From: Palsa-1248 sp963737835
Lineage (GTDB): Bacteria; Gemmatimonadota; Gemmatimonadetes; Gemmatimonadales; Gemmatimonadaceae
Direction: 5' to 3'
DNA length: 64,000 bases
Assembly (NCBI GenBank): GCA_963737835.1
Contig: CAVTUH010000001.1
Span: 2,852,001-2,916,000 of the forward strand
The position numbers and the translations under genes are program-made. Each line of letters begins with the position of its first letter. Position 1 is the first letter of the stretch. Positions 1 through 9,186 of the stretch are shown here, piece after piece. Below the pieces are notes generated by a model. The model searched no databases. It had not been told where the DNA came from and was given only the letters and a program-made list of their open reading frames with translations.

Positions 1-312
1 CCGGTCGTTTTTCCTATCTGCGAAACGCGGCCGCGCCACGCATCGTTACGCAGCGCCACGAGTTTGCCAAAACGTCGGGCGACGCGGTCGAGGTGCCGGC
101 CTTGAGCTACCTCGTGAGGCGGACGATGGGCTTCGGCTGCTCGCACCTGAGGCCGCCCCTGTCGACCGTATGCATGGAATCACCGAAAGAACTGTGGTCA
201 CCGCGCGACGACTCGTCGAGATGGCTCTTGGTTGGACCGCGGTCGCCCGGATACTGGCTAAGATCCTTGGAGGAACACCAGCGGCGGGTTGAGTACGCGC
301 GCGGGAGGTGTC
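1..312. other. No recognisable gene
   Basis: I see no convincing coding region here. Short open frames on both strands lack ribosome binding sites and resemble no family I know. The final bases hold the GGGAGG site of the next gene. Confidence 0.5.
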
Positions 313-861
313 ATGGGTCGCCACTGCTTGATTGTCGTCTTCGCCGTGCTGGCGCAAAGCGCGTTTGGCCAGGATGCCACGGCGGGTGCTCTGTTCGATC
401 GTCCGGGACGCTACGCATACGCACCGGACACGGGCCAGCTTCCCGCGATTAAGCACGCTGTCGATCGCGGAGTGTCGGGGATGCTGCCGACTCCAAAGCG
501 AATCGCGCACCAACGATTGATGGAGACCAACAAGCTCCCCCGCGAGCTACAGATAATCGTCCTAACCGATTCTGTCGGAACGCAACAGGACTCGGGCAAA
601 GCGATGACGCTGCCGCGAAACGGAACCACGATCCGCTGGGACGACGGCAGCGGCAACGTGTGCAAGGCCCGAGAGACCGTGGTCGCTGACACGTTGACGC
701 AATTGTGCGATGCCGGGAGCGGCGGGAGCGCGTTTCATTATGTGCTGGAATCGGATGGACAACAGCTGCGCATGATCGTACACATCACGAGTCCACATCT
801 CGGAGGACCGGTGGACTACGCAATCGAGTTCCACCGAGACTCGTCGTCGACACGGTACTAA
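313..861 (+). CDS. Secreted protein of unknown function
   Basis: The 182-residue product starts with a short basic n-region and a hydrophobic stretch (MGRHCLIVVFAVLAQSAFG), then a likely signal peptidase I site before QDA, so it is probably exported to the periplasm or beyond. I chose the ATG at 313 because GGGAGG lies at 303-308; an upstream in-frame start at 289 would put extra residues before the signal peptide. The mature part is hydrophilic with two cysteines about 16 residues apart (NVCKARE and QLCDAGS), which could form a disulfide. I do not recognise the family. No neighbour lies close enough to suggest an operon. Confidence 0.6.
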   Translation: MGRHCLIVVFAVLAQSAFGQDATAGALFDRPGRYAYAPDTGQLPAIKHAVDRGVSGMLPTPKRIAHQRLMETNKLPRELQIIVLTDSVGTQQDSGKAMTLPRNGTTIRWDDGSGNVCKARETVVADTLTQLCDAGSGGSAFHYVLESDGQQLRMIVHITSPHLGGPVDYAIEFHRDSSSTRY

Positions 862-1064
862 CGCAGTCGTCGGCTGCGCCGTCCGCTCAGCCGGCAAGCG
901 GTTCCTAGGTCTCGACGCGCTCGCGGCGGGGACGGCTACGATCCCCTGACGCAGAGCAAGCGAATCCCTGACTGCCGGTGTTGTTGAGGAGCGGCAGCTT
1001 GTGACATGATTCTTTGTCTCTTCATTTCTACGAGACGCCGCTTCTAGAGCGGCAGGAGGCCATT

Positions 1065-1655
1065 ATGGCAACCGATGCGATCCATTCTATCTACCAACGT
1101 CTCTGGTGGAGCGTGGTCGTGCGCGGCGTCCTGGGCTTGGCCCTCGGGGCGCTGATCATCTGGCGGCCGCTGGACTCGATCGCGGCCTTTGCACTGGTGA
1201 TCGCGCTCTGGGCGCTGTTCACCGGGATCGTGCAAATCGTGCACGCGTTCGAGCTTCAGCCGATCCTCGACCACTGGTGGCTGATGCTGCTTAGTGGCCT
1301 GATCAGCGCAGCCTTCGGCATCGCGGCCCTCTACTACTACCCCGGCCTCTCGCTCGTTTTCGCCGTCGTGTGGACCGCCTGGTGGTTATTTCTCACCGGA
1401 TTTCTCTCGATCTACATCGCTGTGCAGGAGCGGCGAGTGCACGTGCCGTGGGGATGGACGCTGACGTTCGGCATCCTCTCCGTGCTGACGGGCATCTTCT
1501 GCTTCGTCAGCCCGCCTGCGACCCTCGCAGCCATCATGGGACTCATCGCTGGCTTCGCGATCGTCGGCGGCGCGGTGTTGTTGTTCGGTGCCTACAAACT
1601 GTCCTCGACCAAGGAGCAGCTGGTGCACCACATGCGCGAGGTCCCGGTCACTTGA
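1065..1655 (+). CDS. HdeD/DUF308-like integral membrane protein
   Basis: The 196-residue product is almost entirely hydrophobic, with about six membrane spans in pairs joined by short loops, and the pattern WRPLDSIAAFALVIALWALF typical of the HdeD/DUF308 family. E. coli HdeD is linked to acid resistance at high cell density; the biochemical role of the family is not settled. AGGAGG at 1054-1059 lies five bases before the ATG at 1065, so I preferred this start over an upstream TTG at 1014. It begins a run of short, separately translated stress-type genes. Family assignment is confident; function is inferred. Confidence 0.85.
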   Translation: MATDAIHSIYQRLWWSVVVRGVLGLALGALIIWRPLDSIAAFALVIALWALFTGIVQIVHAFELQPILDHWWLMLLSGLISAAFGIAALYYYPGLSLVFAVVWTAWWLFLTGFLSIYIAVQERRVHVPWGWTLTFGILSVLTGIFCFVSPPATLAAIMGLIAGFAIVGGAVLLFGAYKLSSTKEQLVHHMREVPVT

Positions 1656-1799
1656 GCATAGTCCGGCCCGTCACCGGACCGGCCGAGCCTGCGCCCGTAG
1701 CGGCATGGCGCAGGCTCGCAGGTTCCGCTGAGGCGGCGCGGAGAACTAGGTGCTGAGCCAGTGCTAACCACCACAGAGCATCCAAGGAGGGTCCCCAAA

Positions 1800-2024
1800 A
1801 TGCAGGATCGTGAACAGTCCAAGGGAGGCCTCGGCCACTCAGTTGGCGAGGCGGCCCATGAGTCAAAGCGAGACGACTCGCCTGAGCAGCTGCCAGAACA
1901 GCCGGCTGATCCTCTGCACCCCAACCCCCCGTTCACCACATCGCACAAGTGGTTCACCGCTCCTGAGTTTGGAGCCGCTGGGAGCGGGGGCGGCGAATAC
2001 GAGCCGGGCCCGGAGAAGGACTGA
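1800..2024 (+). CDS. Small hydrophilic protein, unknown
   Basis: The 74-residue product is rich in charged residues, Gly and Pro, with no signal peptide or membrane segment (MQDREQSKGGLGHSVGEAAH at the start, EYEPGPEKD at the end). A very strong ribosome binding site, AAGGAGGG at 1784-1791, precedes the ATG at 1800 by eight bases, which is the main reason to accept it. The low-complexity, probably disordered sequence resembles small stress or desiccation-type proteins, but I recognise no family. It lies between the HdeD-like gene and a coiled-coil gene. Confidence 0.6.
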   Translation: MQDREQSKGGLGHSVGEAAHESKRDDSPEQLPEQPADPLHPNPPFTTSHKWFTAPEFGAAGSGGGEYEPGPEKD

Positions 2025-2153
2025 TCGGCAGCCCGCACGGTGGATCGCGGGCGAACCCGCGTGTCATCCTGGAGCGCGGGCTCGCCGGTTGGAGGGGCAG
2101 GTGTGGCACAACGTCGGCGAGTTGTCCCACAAACAAACCACCGGAGGTGTGTT

Positions 2154-2732
2154 ATGGCGATGTCAACGACGGGGCAGCAAACAGGTCTATCCGCCGAGAA
2201 GCTCCAGGCGGGAGTTGGCGAGGCGGAGGCGCGATTGAAGGTGTTGCAGGCCGAGGCCGAGGCGCGGAAGGCAAAGGCGGACATGGATGAGATCTCCGGG
2301 ATCACCGCCGCGAAGGAACGCGTGAAGAGGACACTCGCGGACATGAAGGAGAAGGGGTCGACGGAGCACTTGGCAGCGAAGCAGGAGGCGGAGCAAGGGC
2401 TGAAGGATCTCCAGGCCAAACTCCAGCGACTGAGCGACCGCTACTGGGCCTGGGACGACGCAGCCGAACGTCGCCTCAATGCGCGGCTGGACGAGGCCGA
2501 GGCGCGGATTCAGGTGTGGAAGGAGCACGTCAAGCAGCAGCGCGCGGCAGCGGTGACGAAGCGCCACAATGAAATGGCGACGCTCGAGGAGAAGATCGCC
2601 CTCGCCAGAGCGCGGGCCTCGGAGGCGCGGAGCGCGGGCTATGCCGCGGACGCACGCGCGGCCCTGGAGGACGCGGCGCATGATCTTGATCGGGCGTACA
2701 ACGCGGCGGCTAGGCGCTACGACAAGAAGTAG
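2154..2732 (+). CDS. Coiled-coil protein, unknown
   Basis: The 192-residue product is Ala-, Glu-, Lys- and Arg-rich and nearly all helical, with heptad-like spacing from about residue 15 to the end and a single aromatic patch (RYWAWDD) near residue 98. No signal peptide or membrane span is seen, so it is probably cytoplasmic. I chose the ATG at 2154 because GGAGG lies just upstream; the open frame itself extends further 5'. The repeated A-E-A-R-x-K pattern is reminiscent of stress-associated helical proteins. No specific family is recognised. A hairpin follows the stop codon. Confidence 0.65.
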   Translation: MAMSTTGQQTGLSAEKLQAGVGEAEARLKVLQAEAEARKAKADMDEISGITAAKERVKRTLADMKEKGSTEHLAAKQEAEQGLKDLQAKLQRLSDRYWAWDDAAERRLNARLDEAEARIQVWKEHVKQQRAAAVTKRHNEMATLEEKIALARARASEARSAGYAADARAALEDAAHDLDRAYNAAARRYDKK

Positions 2733-2741
2733 ATGCGATCA

Positions 2742-2775
2742 GATGGCGCCCGCTTCGCAGCGAGCAGGCGCCATC
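2742..2775. terminator. Hairpin after coiled-coil gene
   Basis: GATGGCGCC at 2742-2750 pairs perfectly with GGCGCCATC at 2767-2775 around a 16-base loop. No clear U-tract follows, so this may be a weak terminator or only an mRNA 3' end structure. Confidence 0.4.
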
Positions 2776-2797
2776 AACCGCGAACAGATGCAGATCC

Positions 2798-3817
2798 GTG
2801 TCGATGATCTCTGCCGTACGTGGGGTTCCCGACACGGGTGAGCGCAAGCGGCGCCGGCTGAGCATCATGCGGTTGCTCTTCGGGCTGCTCCTGTTGGGCG
2901 CCGCCATCGCGATCATCACCCACTTGGGCGATGCCCGCCGCTTCGCCGGTCTGCTCCGCCGCGCGCGCCCGGCATGGCTGCTGCTCGGCGCCGTCCTCCA
3001 AGGGGCGACGTACGTCTGCGCCGGCGGAGTCTGGTGGCTCGTCCTCCGGCGCATGTCGAGCCCGCAGCCGCTTCGCCCGCTCATGGTCCTGAGCGTCGGC
3101 AAGGTGTTCACCGACCAAGCCTTGCCCTCGGGCGGCATCAGCGGGAGTACCTTGATGATTCGCGGCGTAGTACGCAGGGGTACACCGGTGGCCGCGGCAG
3201 AGGCCGCGCTGGTCATTTCGCTGCTCGGCTTCTATGCCGCCATGATCGCGGCAACGGTGGGAAGCCTGCTGCTCCTCTGGAAATACGCTCGCGTGCCGGC
3301 GGTCCTCATCGTAATGGCCGCGGTGCTGCTCGCTGTGGCGGTGATCGTATCCACTGCTCTGATCGTGCTGGTGCGCGGGGGCGCATCTCCCCTCCGACGT
3401 TTGGTGGCTCACATCCATCCGCTCCGGACGCTGCTCGATTCTTTCGCGGGCGTTCCCCGCCGCGCGCTCCACGATCGCGTATCGCTGTCTGGCTCGTTTG
3501 CGTTGCAGCTGGCCAACATCGCGCTCGACGCCGCCACTCTGCAGGTCATGCTGGCTGCGGTTGGCGAGCACGTCGCTCCGGGCGCGGTGTTCGCGAGCTT
3601 CGTCTTCGCGTCGATCGTCGAGATGACCGGGTTGGTCCCGGGGGGGCTCGGCACGTTTGAAGGCACCTGCGTCGCACTCCTGCACGTCTGCGGTGTCGAC
3701 CTCGAGCCGGCGCTCACCGGAACCCTGCTGCTCCGCGGCGTCACCTTCTGGTTGCCGATGATTCCTGGCGTCGTGATCGCCCGCCGGGAGCTCGGGCACG
3801 ATCAACGGCCGCGATAG
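2798..3817 (+). CDS. UPF0104/LPG synthase TM-domain-like membrane protein
   Basis: The 339-residue product has about eight hydrophobic spans and the hallmark PGGLGTFEG near residue 285, plus QALPSGGISG near residue 110. Both are typical of the lysylphosphatidylglycerol synthase transmembrane domain (UPF0104, MprF/AglD flippase-like) family. The soluble aminoacyl-transfer domain of full-length MprF is absent, so this is the membrane part only. Proteins of this type are thought to move or modify lipids in the inner membrane. The start at 2798 is uncertain; an in-frame ATG lies about 23 codons later, directly before the first span (MRLLFGLLLLG). It stands alone on the plus strand. Confidence 0.8.
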   Translation: MSMISAVRGVPDTGERKRRRLSIMRLLFGLLLLGAAIAIITHLGDARRFAGLLRRARPAWLLLGAVLQGATYVCAGGVWWLVLRRMSSPQPLRPLMVLSVGKVFTDQALPSGGISGSTLMIRGVVRRGTPVAAAEAALVISLLGFYAAMIAATVGSLLLLWKYARVPAVLIVMAAVLLAVAVIVSTALIVLVRGGASPLRRLVAHIHPLRTLLDSFAGVPRRALHDRVSLSGSFALQLANIALDAATLQVMLAAVGEHVAPGAVFASFVFASIVEMTGLVPGGLGTFEGTCVALLHVCGVDLEPALTGTLLLRGVTFWLPMIPGVVIARRELGHDQRPR

Positions 3818-4030
3818 GGCGTTGGCCAACATTCTCCAGTTGAGCGGCGATCACTGAGTTAGCGCCGACCATGGTACGACTGCGGCCTTGTCGCAATCGT
3901 GAAATGAATCGTGGTACGAAAGCGCTCGCAGGCATGCACTGCGCGGGCCGCGCCGAGCTTCGAGACCCGAGTGATGTCGAACAGCGTATCGCGGCATCTG
4001 TCGCACCAGCGCGCGACTCGCGGGACGCCG

Positions 4031-4708
4031 CTAGGACACTTGGAGCTGGTCGTTGATGAGACCGACACCAGGAGCTAAGCTGACTGTGCGTTCGACCTCC
4101 TCCCGGATCGACAGCGTCGGAACAATACCGCTGAGGGTTACCACGTCGTCCTTCACGACGACGTTGATGTCGCCTGCACCCTGATCGAGCCGTCGGCGAA
4201 GCGCCGCCTCGATATCCCGCTTGAGGTTGTCCGACATCGGACCAGCGGTGATCCGAATCGTGTTCTCGACTCCCGAGATGCCGATCAGGTTCCGCACGGC
4301 ATCTTCGCACGCCGCACGGTCCGCGTAGCGCTCGACGTTGCCGCGGAGATGCACGACGCCGTCCATCACCTCGACCGTCACGCCTCGAGGAACGCGAGCG
4401 TCCCACTCGAGCGCGCGGGCTGCCGCGTGTTGGATTTCGTGGTCGCTGCGCTGATCGTCCTTGGGAGGCTGCACCTCCAGGTAATTCTCGACGCCCTTTA
4501 CGCCCTGGACTCGGAAGACGGCGCGCTCTGCCGCCCATTTCTGCGCGAGACTATCGGCAACCCCGTCCAGGGTGACCACGCCGTGATCCACGGAGATGTT
4601 GATGTCCCGTTGGTGGGTGATGGTCGCGTCCCACTTGAGCTCATCCCGGACGTCCTGATGCATCTCGTGGTCGGTCTTGAGTTGGTGCATGCTCTCTACG
4701 ATCGACAT
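4031..4708 (-). CDS. Triple BON-domain (OsmY-like) protein
   Basis: The 225-residue product holds three successive BON domains at about residues 12-80, 85-150 and 155-225. Each has the pattern of a charged helix followed by V-x-D/G-V-V-x-L-x-G strands (ISVDHGVVTLDGVADS, VEVMDGVVHLRGNVE, VVVKDDVVTLSGIVP). BON domains are thought to bind phospholipid surfaces, and OsmY is osmotically induced. No signal peptide is visible, so unlike OsmY it may be cytoplasmic. The start at 4708 is preceded by AGGAGGG, which decides it over a longer upstream frame. It is next to the divergently placed stress-type genes of this region. Confidence 0.88.
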   Translation of the reverse strand: MSIVESMHQLKTDHEMHQDVRDELKWDATITHQRDINISVDHGVVTLDGVADSLAQKWAAERAVFRVQGVKGVENYLEVQPPKDDQRSDHEIQHAAARALEWDARVPRGVTVEVMDGVVHLRGNVERYADRAACEDAVRNLIGISGVENTIRITAGPMSDNLKRDIEAALRRRLDQGAGDINVVVKDDVVTLSGIVPTLSIREEVERTVSLAPGVGLINDQLQVS

Positions 4709-4752
4709 TGTGCGACCCTCCTGGTGGTGCGCAACAGCGCGAGGAACCCGAT

Positions 4753-5805
4753 CTACGCGAGGATGCAGAACGATCGCCGCCGGGGACGACTGTCGTCGTG
4801 AACGGCCGTGCGGTACGGGAGTGCTCCATTGCGTGTCGAGCGAGCGGCGCCGCATCCCCCCGCCACCGCGCGGGCGAACTGCCACGGCGTCAATCGATAC
4901 GCTGCTTTAAACGTCCGACTCATATGACTCTGATCGGCAAAGCCTGCCTCAAACGCCGCCTCCGAGAGCGGAGCACCGGCGGCGAGCAGAGTGGCGGCGC
5001 GGGCGACGCGGAGCTGCAGGAGGTAGGCATGCGGTGGCAGCCCAACAGCACGATGGAAGCATCGGACGAAATGGCTTCGAGTCACCTGGGCGATGCGCGT
5101 CAAGTCTCGAAGCGGGACGGGTTGCGCCACGTGGGTCTGCAGATAGGCGACCGCCCGCTCGATCCCCGGCGTCATCGGCGCAGGGACGCGCGGACCCGGC
5201 GGCGGGTCCGCGGAGCGCCACAGCATTTCCTTCAACAACCGGACTGTTTCGTCCGCACTTGGTGGTTCGGTCCTCGCGTCACCAAGTGCGTCGGCAATCC
5301 GCCGCAAGGCGGCCGCGAGCTCGACGTCCCGCACCGCCCCCCCGCGAGTAGCCGGCAGGCCCCTGCTGAGCGTCGGACACGCGCAACCCAACCGCTCAAG
5401 CAACGACGGTGGCAAGAGCAGAGCGTACGCTCCGCACCCACCGGACGTTCCCACTCCTCCCCACAACTCGAGTGGATTCACACACCAGATGTCCGCGGAC
5501 GTCACTGGCACCGCCAGACTCCGTCGCAGCGCAATGAATGGGACGGTTGGCAGCACAATCGCGGCGGCATCGAACATAAGCAACGGGATATGACTGCCCT
5601 GCCAGCGAGCCCACAGAAGCTCCGCCAGACCGCCAACCAGGGGGCGTCGGAAATCGACGCGATCCTCCCGGGCAATCAGATCGCCATCGAGTCTGCGAGC
5701 GGAGCTGCCGGGCTGAAGCGCCCAGTCACGATCAGGCGCTTCCATCCCGGCAACGCTGATCGGATCACTCCTGGCAACGGTGATTGGATCACTCCGCCTC
5801 TTCAT
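4753..5805 (-). CDS. AraC-family transcriptional regulator
   Basis: The 350-residue product has an N-terminal cupin-type AraC-binding (Cupin_6-like) domain and, in its last 130 residues, a two-helix-turn-helix AraC DNA-binding domain. The second HTH signature is AFEAGFADQSHMSRTFKAAY, followed by TPWQFARA. It probably senses a small molecule and controls a nearby gene; the BON-protein gene follows 45 bases downstream. The start at 5805 has GAGGA upstream; an alternative ATG is at 5745. An imperfect 17-residue stretch, RSDPITVARSDPISVAG, before the cupin comes from a short direct DNA repeat. Target genes are unknown. Confidence 0.85.
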   Translation of the reverse strand: MKRRSDPITVARSDPISVAGMEAPDRDWALQPGSSARRLDGDLIAREDRVDFRRPLVGGLAELLWARWQGSHIPLLMFDAAAIVLPTVPFIALRRSLAVPVTSADIWCVNPLELWGGVGTSGGCGAYALLLPPSLLERLGCACPTLSRGLPATRGGAVRDVELAAALRRIADALGDARTEPPSADETVRLLKEMLWRSADPPPGPRVPAPMTPGIERAVAYLQTHVAQPVPLRDLTRIAQVTRSHFVRCFHRAVGLPPHAYLLQLRVARAATLLAAGAPLSEAAFEAGFADQSHMSRTFKAAYRLTPWQFARAVAGGCGAARSTRNGALPYRTAVHDDSRPRRRSFCILA

Positions 5806-6290
5806 AGAGTCCTCGTCGCCGTCGCGCCCGGCATGCGGCGGCGTGTCACGCGAGTTGCCGGTGTTACAGACTGAGGTCGCCAGCTTGCCACATCTGGTCA
5901 CTGAGATCGCAACCAGTAACCGCCGAGAAGCTGACCACAGTCCCGCCGCTACGCAGTCGGGGATTCCCCCGTGATTCCGTCCGGGTACGCACGGCGCGCG
6001 TGAGCGCCGGAACGTTAGCAGGCGGGACCCGGTCATCGCGCGAGGAGATTGCCGCGCTCCACCTGCCCCCGGACCGGAGGCCCGTTCCAGACGATTCGGT
6101 GTCTTCTCCGACTGCGCGCGTAGCTTTGCGCCAGGTTGCCGGGTACAACGTCCACTAGGACGGACGCCGGCCTCTAGCCGTTTCCGAGACCGTTCTCGAC
6201 TACGACGACGTCGGGCGTTCCGATCTCGAGTCTGCACCGAGGCCAGCCGCGACACGCCACAGCTGGCCCTGGTGTCGGTCGGATGCGAAC
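5806..6290. other. Gene-free stretch
   Basis: I see no gene between the AraC regulator and the DUF1269-like gene. Open frames here lack ribosome binding sites. The 5' leader and promoter of the regulator must lie at its left end, but no clear -35/-10 pair stands out. Confidence 0.5.
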
Positions 6291-6860
6291 CTATCGCGGA
6301 CCGGTGGCGGCGCGTTGCGACGCGATCGTTTGCTGCACCTTGGCAGCTTGCTCCGCCGACAGCGTGGTGCGTATCACCGTGCCGCCGTAGCCGCGGAAAC
6401 GCTCAGCAATCGCGACCGGGTCACCGCTGCGAATCACGGCGAAAACCGCGGAGTTGCCAGGCTGGACGACGCCCGCTACCTGCTTCACGAAGTCTTCCCC
6501 CACGCCGTAATTCTGCTTCCAGTCTTCCGCGTCGCTCGCACCGAGCGCCGCCCCCATCGAGCCCATGGCCACCGCGCCGGCGCCAACAGTGGCCGCGGCG
6601 GCGGCCGCGCTCGCTCCGGCCGTGAACGGCGCCGCGAGTAACCCACCCAGCAAAACGCCAAGCAGTCCGCCCATAGCGCCACCTTCTTTGGTCGTGGGCT
6701 GCACGCTCTGGTCGACGCGCAGCTTGCCATCGTCCGTGCGGTAGACCGTCACCGCATCGTCGAGCTCGACGGTCCAGTCCTCGTTCAGAGCTTCTAGCTG
6801 CCCGAGCACCTCCGCCGCCCGACGCGTCCCCTGGAAACCCACTACGATCAGGTCTCGCAT
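6291..6860 (-). CDS. DUF1269-like membrane protein
   Basis: The 189-residue product starts MRDLIVVGFQGTRRAAEVL, the usual opening of the DUF1269 family. A central Gly/Ala-rich hydrophobic hairpin (residues about 62-108, MGGLLGVLLGGLLAAPF onward) and a C-terminal alpha/beta part with GYGGTVIRTTLS complete the family pattern. These proteins are often found beside stress genes; their function is unknown. GGGAGG just before the ATG at 6860 decides the start over an upstream frame. It is monocistronic by spacing. Confidence 0.82.
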   Translation of the reverse strand: MRDLIVVGFQGTRRAAEVLGQLEALNEDWTVELDDAVTVYRTDDGKLRVDQSVQPTTKEGGAMGGLLGVLLGGLLAAPFTAGASAAAAAATVGAGAVAMGSMGAALGASDAEDWKQNYGVGEDFVKQVAGVVQPGNSAVFAVIRSGDPVAIAERFRGYGGTVIRTTLSAEQAAKVQQTIASQRAATGPR

Positions 6861-7140
6861 AACCGCCTCCCAGATGAAACGTTGCTGAATACGCGCACCG
6901 TGTTCGTCGAAGAGGATCCTACACGCGGCCACGTGCACCGTCGTGAACCGAGTGGTGGTACGAAAGTGCGCTACAGGGCGTTCGTCGGGCGGCAACTCCG
7001 GGGGCGCTACCGCAGCTGGGCGCTGGAGCCGCTGGCCACGGTCGGGGCTGCGCCTGGTGAGCTATTGCCTGTGTTTGCTCCTCGTCTGCATTCCGGCACT
7101 CCTGACGCGCTCCTCGGAGGTCATGACTGCGCCCCGGTTG

Positions 7141-7996
7141 TTACGATGTCGGTGCGTCGCTTCGCGGCGGCGGCGCCGGCCACGCACGCACTCGTGCCTG
7201 GATCGCGTGAAACTCGGGCGTGTCTTGCACGAGCGTGCGTCCCAACGGGACGCCCAGCGATGCGATCTGCTGGCGAGTGGCGGTAATGCGAGACTGGTCC
7301 GTCGGATGCGTCGCAAAGAACGCGTCGACCACGGTCGGCTGGACTTTCTGCTCGTCGAGCAACTTCTGAAAGAATGACGGAAGACCCTCAGGATCGATCC
7401 CGGCGCGAAGAGTGTTGACCACGCCTTCCGAGTCGGCCTGCGCTTCATCGGCCTGGCTGTAGCGCGCGGAGATTGCGTCGGCGCTGACGCCCACAGCCAC
7501 CCGACCGCCGATCGTCGTGCAAATCCGCGTCAGCGTGCAGAGCACGATAATGCCAAGCTCACCGCGCTGACGCTTCTCGAGCTGCTTCACCGAGTGCCGC
7601 TGTACGACGTGTCCGATCTCGTGTCCCATGATCCCGGCGAGCTCGTCGAGCCGGTCGGCCCGCTCAATGGTCGCGCGGTTGATGTACAATGTACCCGCCC
7701 GGGAGGGCGAACGCATTCACCTCGTCCGTGTTGACCACGGCAAAGTGCCACGCGAGATCCGCGCGACTCGTTCGTGATGCCATGGACTTGCCGAGAGCAG
7801 TGACGAATCGATCCACTGCTGTATCGTGCACAATGGGCAGCTCGGAGTCGACCTCCGCGGCGTTCTCCTGTCCGATCGCGATCTCCTCATCCTGGGACAC
7901 GGAGCATCCGCTGGCGGCCGCGAATGCGGCGGCCATGATGCAGGTGAGCGACATTACGGCCCTAAGGCGTGGCGGCATTGGCGTGGGGAGTGGCAT
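7141..7996 (-). pseudogene. M48-family metallopeptidase lipoprotein, frameshifted
   Basis: Two adjacent frames together encode a complete 284-residue M48 peptidase. The first part (from 7996) has a lipoprotein signal with lipobox AASGC and reaches NAFALPGGYI. The second frame continues directly with YINRATIERADRLDELAGIM and carries the zinc motif HEIGHVVQRHS, then a Q-A-D-E-A-Q-A-D-like metal-binding segment and the conserved THPTDQSRI. One extra base (C at 7687 on the plus strand) between the parts breaks the frame; removing it restores the family sequence exactly. It is either a recent pseudogene or a sequencing or assembly error. The intact form would be an outer-membrane-linked peptidase. 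Confidence 0.85.
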
Positions 7997-8538
7997 GTTC
8001 GACCTGGCCTGTCGTTCTCGATTGTGCGTTCGCGACGGGCACCCTGACCCCGCAAGACTATGCCGAGCCGCAGCAGCGGTCTTGGATGTTCGTCTTCGCC
8101 GGAGCGCACGTTTCTTCAACTCGGGCGATCTGAGGGCGAAGCATCGGCGTAGAATTCCGTCCCCGCATTGTCGGGCTCGAGTGCACTGCCGTTCAGCGGC
8201 CCCCGGGCATGCAGGTCGGGTGCCGCCCAACGGCGGCCGCCTAATGCCCGTCGCGCACGAGAACTCGACCTGATCGCGCCGCAACCGTCGCGTCGTGGCT
8301 CATGCGCGACAGCGCCATCCTGACGCCACGTAGGAGAATCCCTGGCGCCGGGCAGGTTCAGAGTGGACACTTTTCGCTCATCGCTAACGCGGCGAGATCC
8401 AAGCCTCTTGACGGCCGGGTCTCGGCGGCAGGAGATAAAAATCCGAGCTGACGGCCAAACTAGGTGCCGCCACCGCTAGCCGACGAGCGGGCGCCGCTTT
8501 GGCGGCGCTTCTTCGCAGCGGTGAGGAAAGAATAGACC
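7997..8538. other. Gene-free stretch between divergent genes
   Basis: This 540-base gap separates the minus-strand M48 gene from the plus-strand PAP2 gene, so it should hold both promoters. Open frames here look like shadows without ribosome sites. I could not identify a convincing promoter or RNA. Confidence 0.5.
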
Positions 8539-9186
8539 ATGACGACGGGGCCACCCCGCCCACGGCGCGCAGCCGCCATCGCACTGGCGGTGTTCGGGAG
8601 CGCAACCACGGCCCTCGCTGCTCTTACCAAGGCTGTGCTCCACGCCGGCCGTGTCGCGCAGTGGGATCGGGCCTCGGACTCCTGGTTCTACGCTCACGAA
8701 ACCCCTGCCGGCGATCGCCTGTTCGTGGTGGTGTCGTTACTCGGGCTGCCTGGGGCGTGGATCATCGGTATCGTCGTGGGTCTCGTGCTCCTGTGGATGC
8801 GGCAGTGGTTCTTGCTGGGTGGTTGGGTCCTGGCTCTCGGCGGAGGCGGATTGCTCGAGCGCGTTTTGAAAGCGGCGATCGACCGTGCCCGGCCACCGTA
8901 CGGGACCACGCTGCTCCATGGCCACTCGTCGAGTTTCCCGAGCGGCCACGCGATGGCCGCCTGCGTGTGCTACGTGATGCTCGCCTACGTCGTGACGCAA
9001 CTCGTTGCACTCGACCGTTCACGCGTTGTGATGGTGTACGCCACGGCCGGCCTTATCATCGCGGCCGTCTCATTTAGTCGGCTGTATCTTGCGGTCCATT
9101 ATCCGAGCGATGTGCTAGCGGGACTCCTCGCCGCCACTGCCTGGCTCGCGTTGTGTATCGGGGGAATGCAGTGGGCCAAGCGCTGA
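8539..9186 (+). CDS. PAP2-family membrane phosphatase
   Basis: The 215-residue product has about five or six membrane spans and all three PAP2 phosphatase motifs: KAAIDRARPP (residues 111-120), PSGH (134-137) and S-R-x5-H-x3-D ending HYPSD (180-191). The conserved Lys, Arg and His residues are all present, so it is probably an active lipid phosphatase (phosphatidic acid or undecaprenyl-pyrophosphate type) in the inner membrane. GAGGAAAG precedes the ATG at 8539. It overlaps the next gene, a diacylglycerol-kinase-like protein, which suggests coupled phosphorylation and dephosphorylation of lipids. Confidence 0.9.
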   Translation: MTTGPPRPRRAAAIALAVFGSATTALAALTKAVLHAGRVAQWDRASDSWFYAHETPAGDRLFVVVSLLGLPGAWIIGIVVGLVLLWMRQWFLLGGWVLALGGGGLLERVLKAAIDRARPPYGTTLLHGHSSSFPSGHAMAACVCYVMLAYVVTQLVALDRSRVVMVYATAGLIIAAVSFSRLYLAVHYPSDVLAGLLAATAWLALCIGGMQWAKR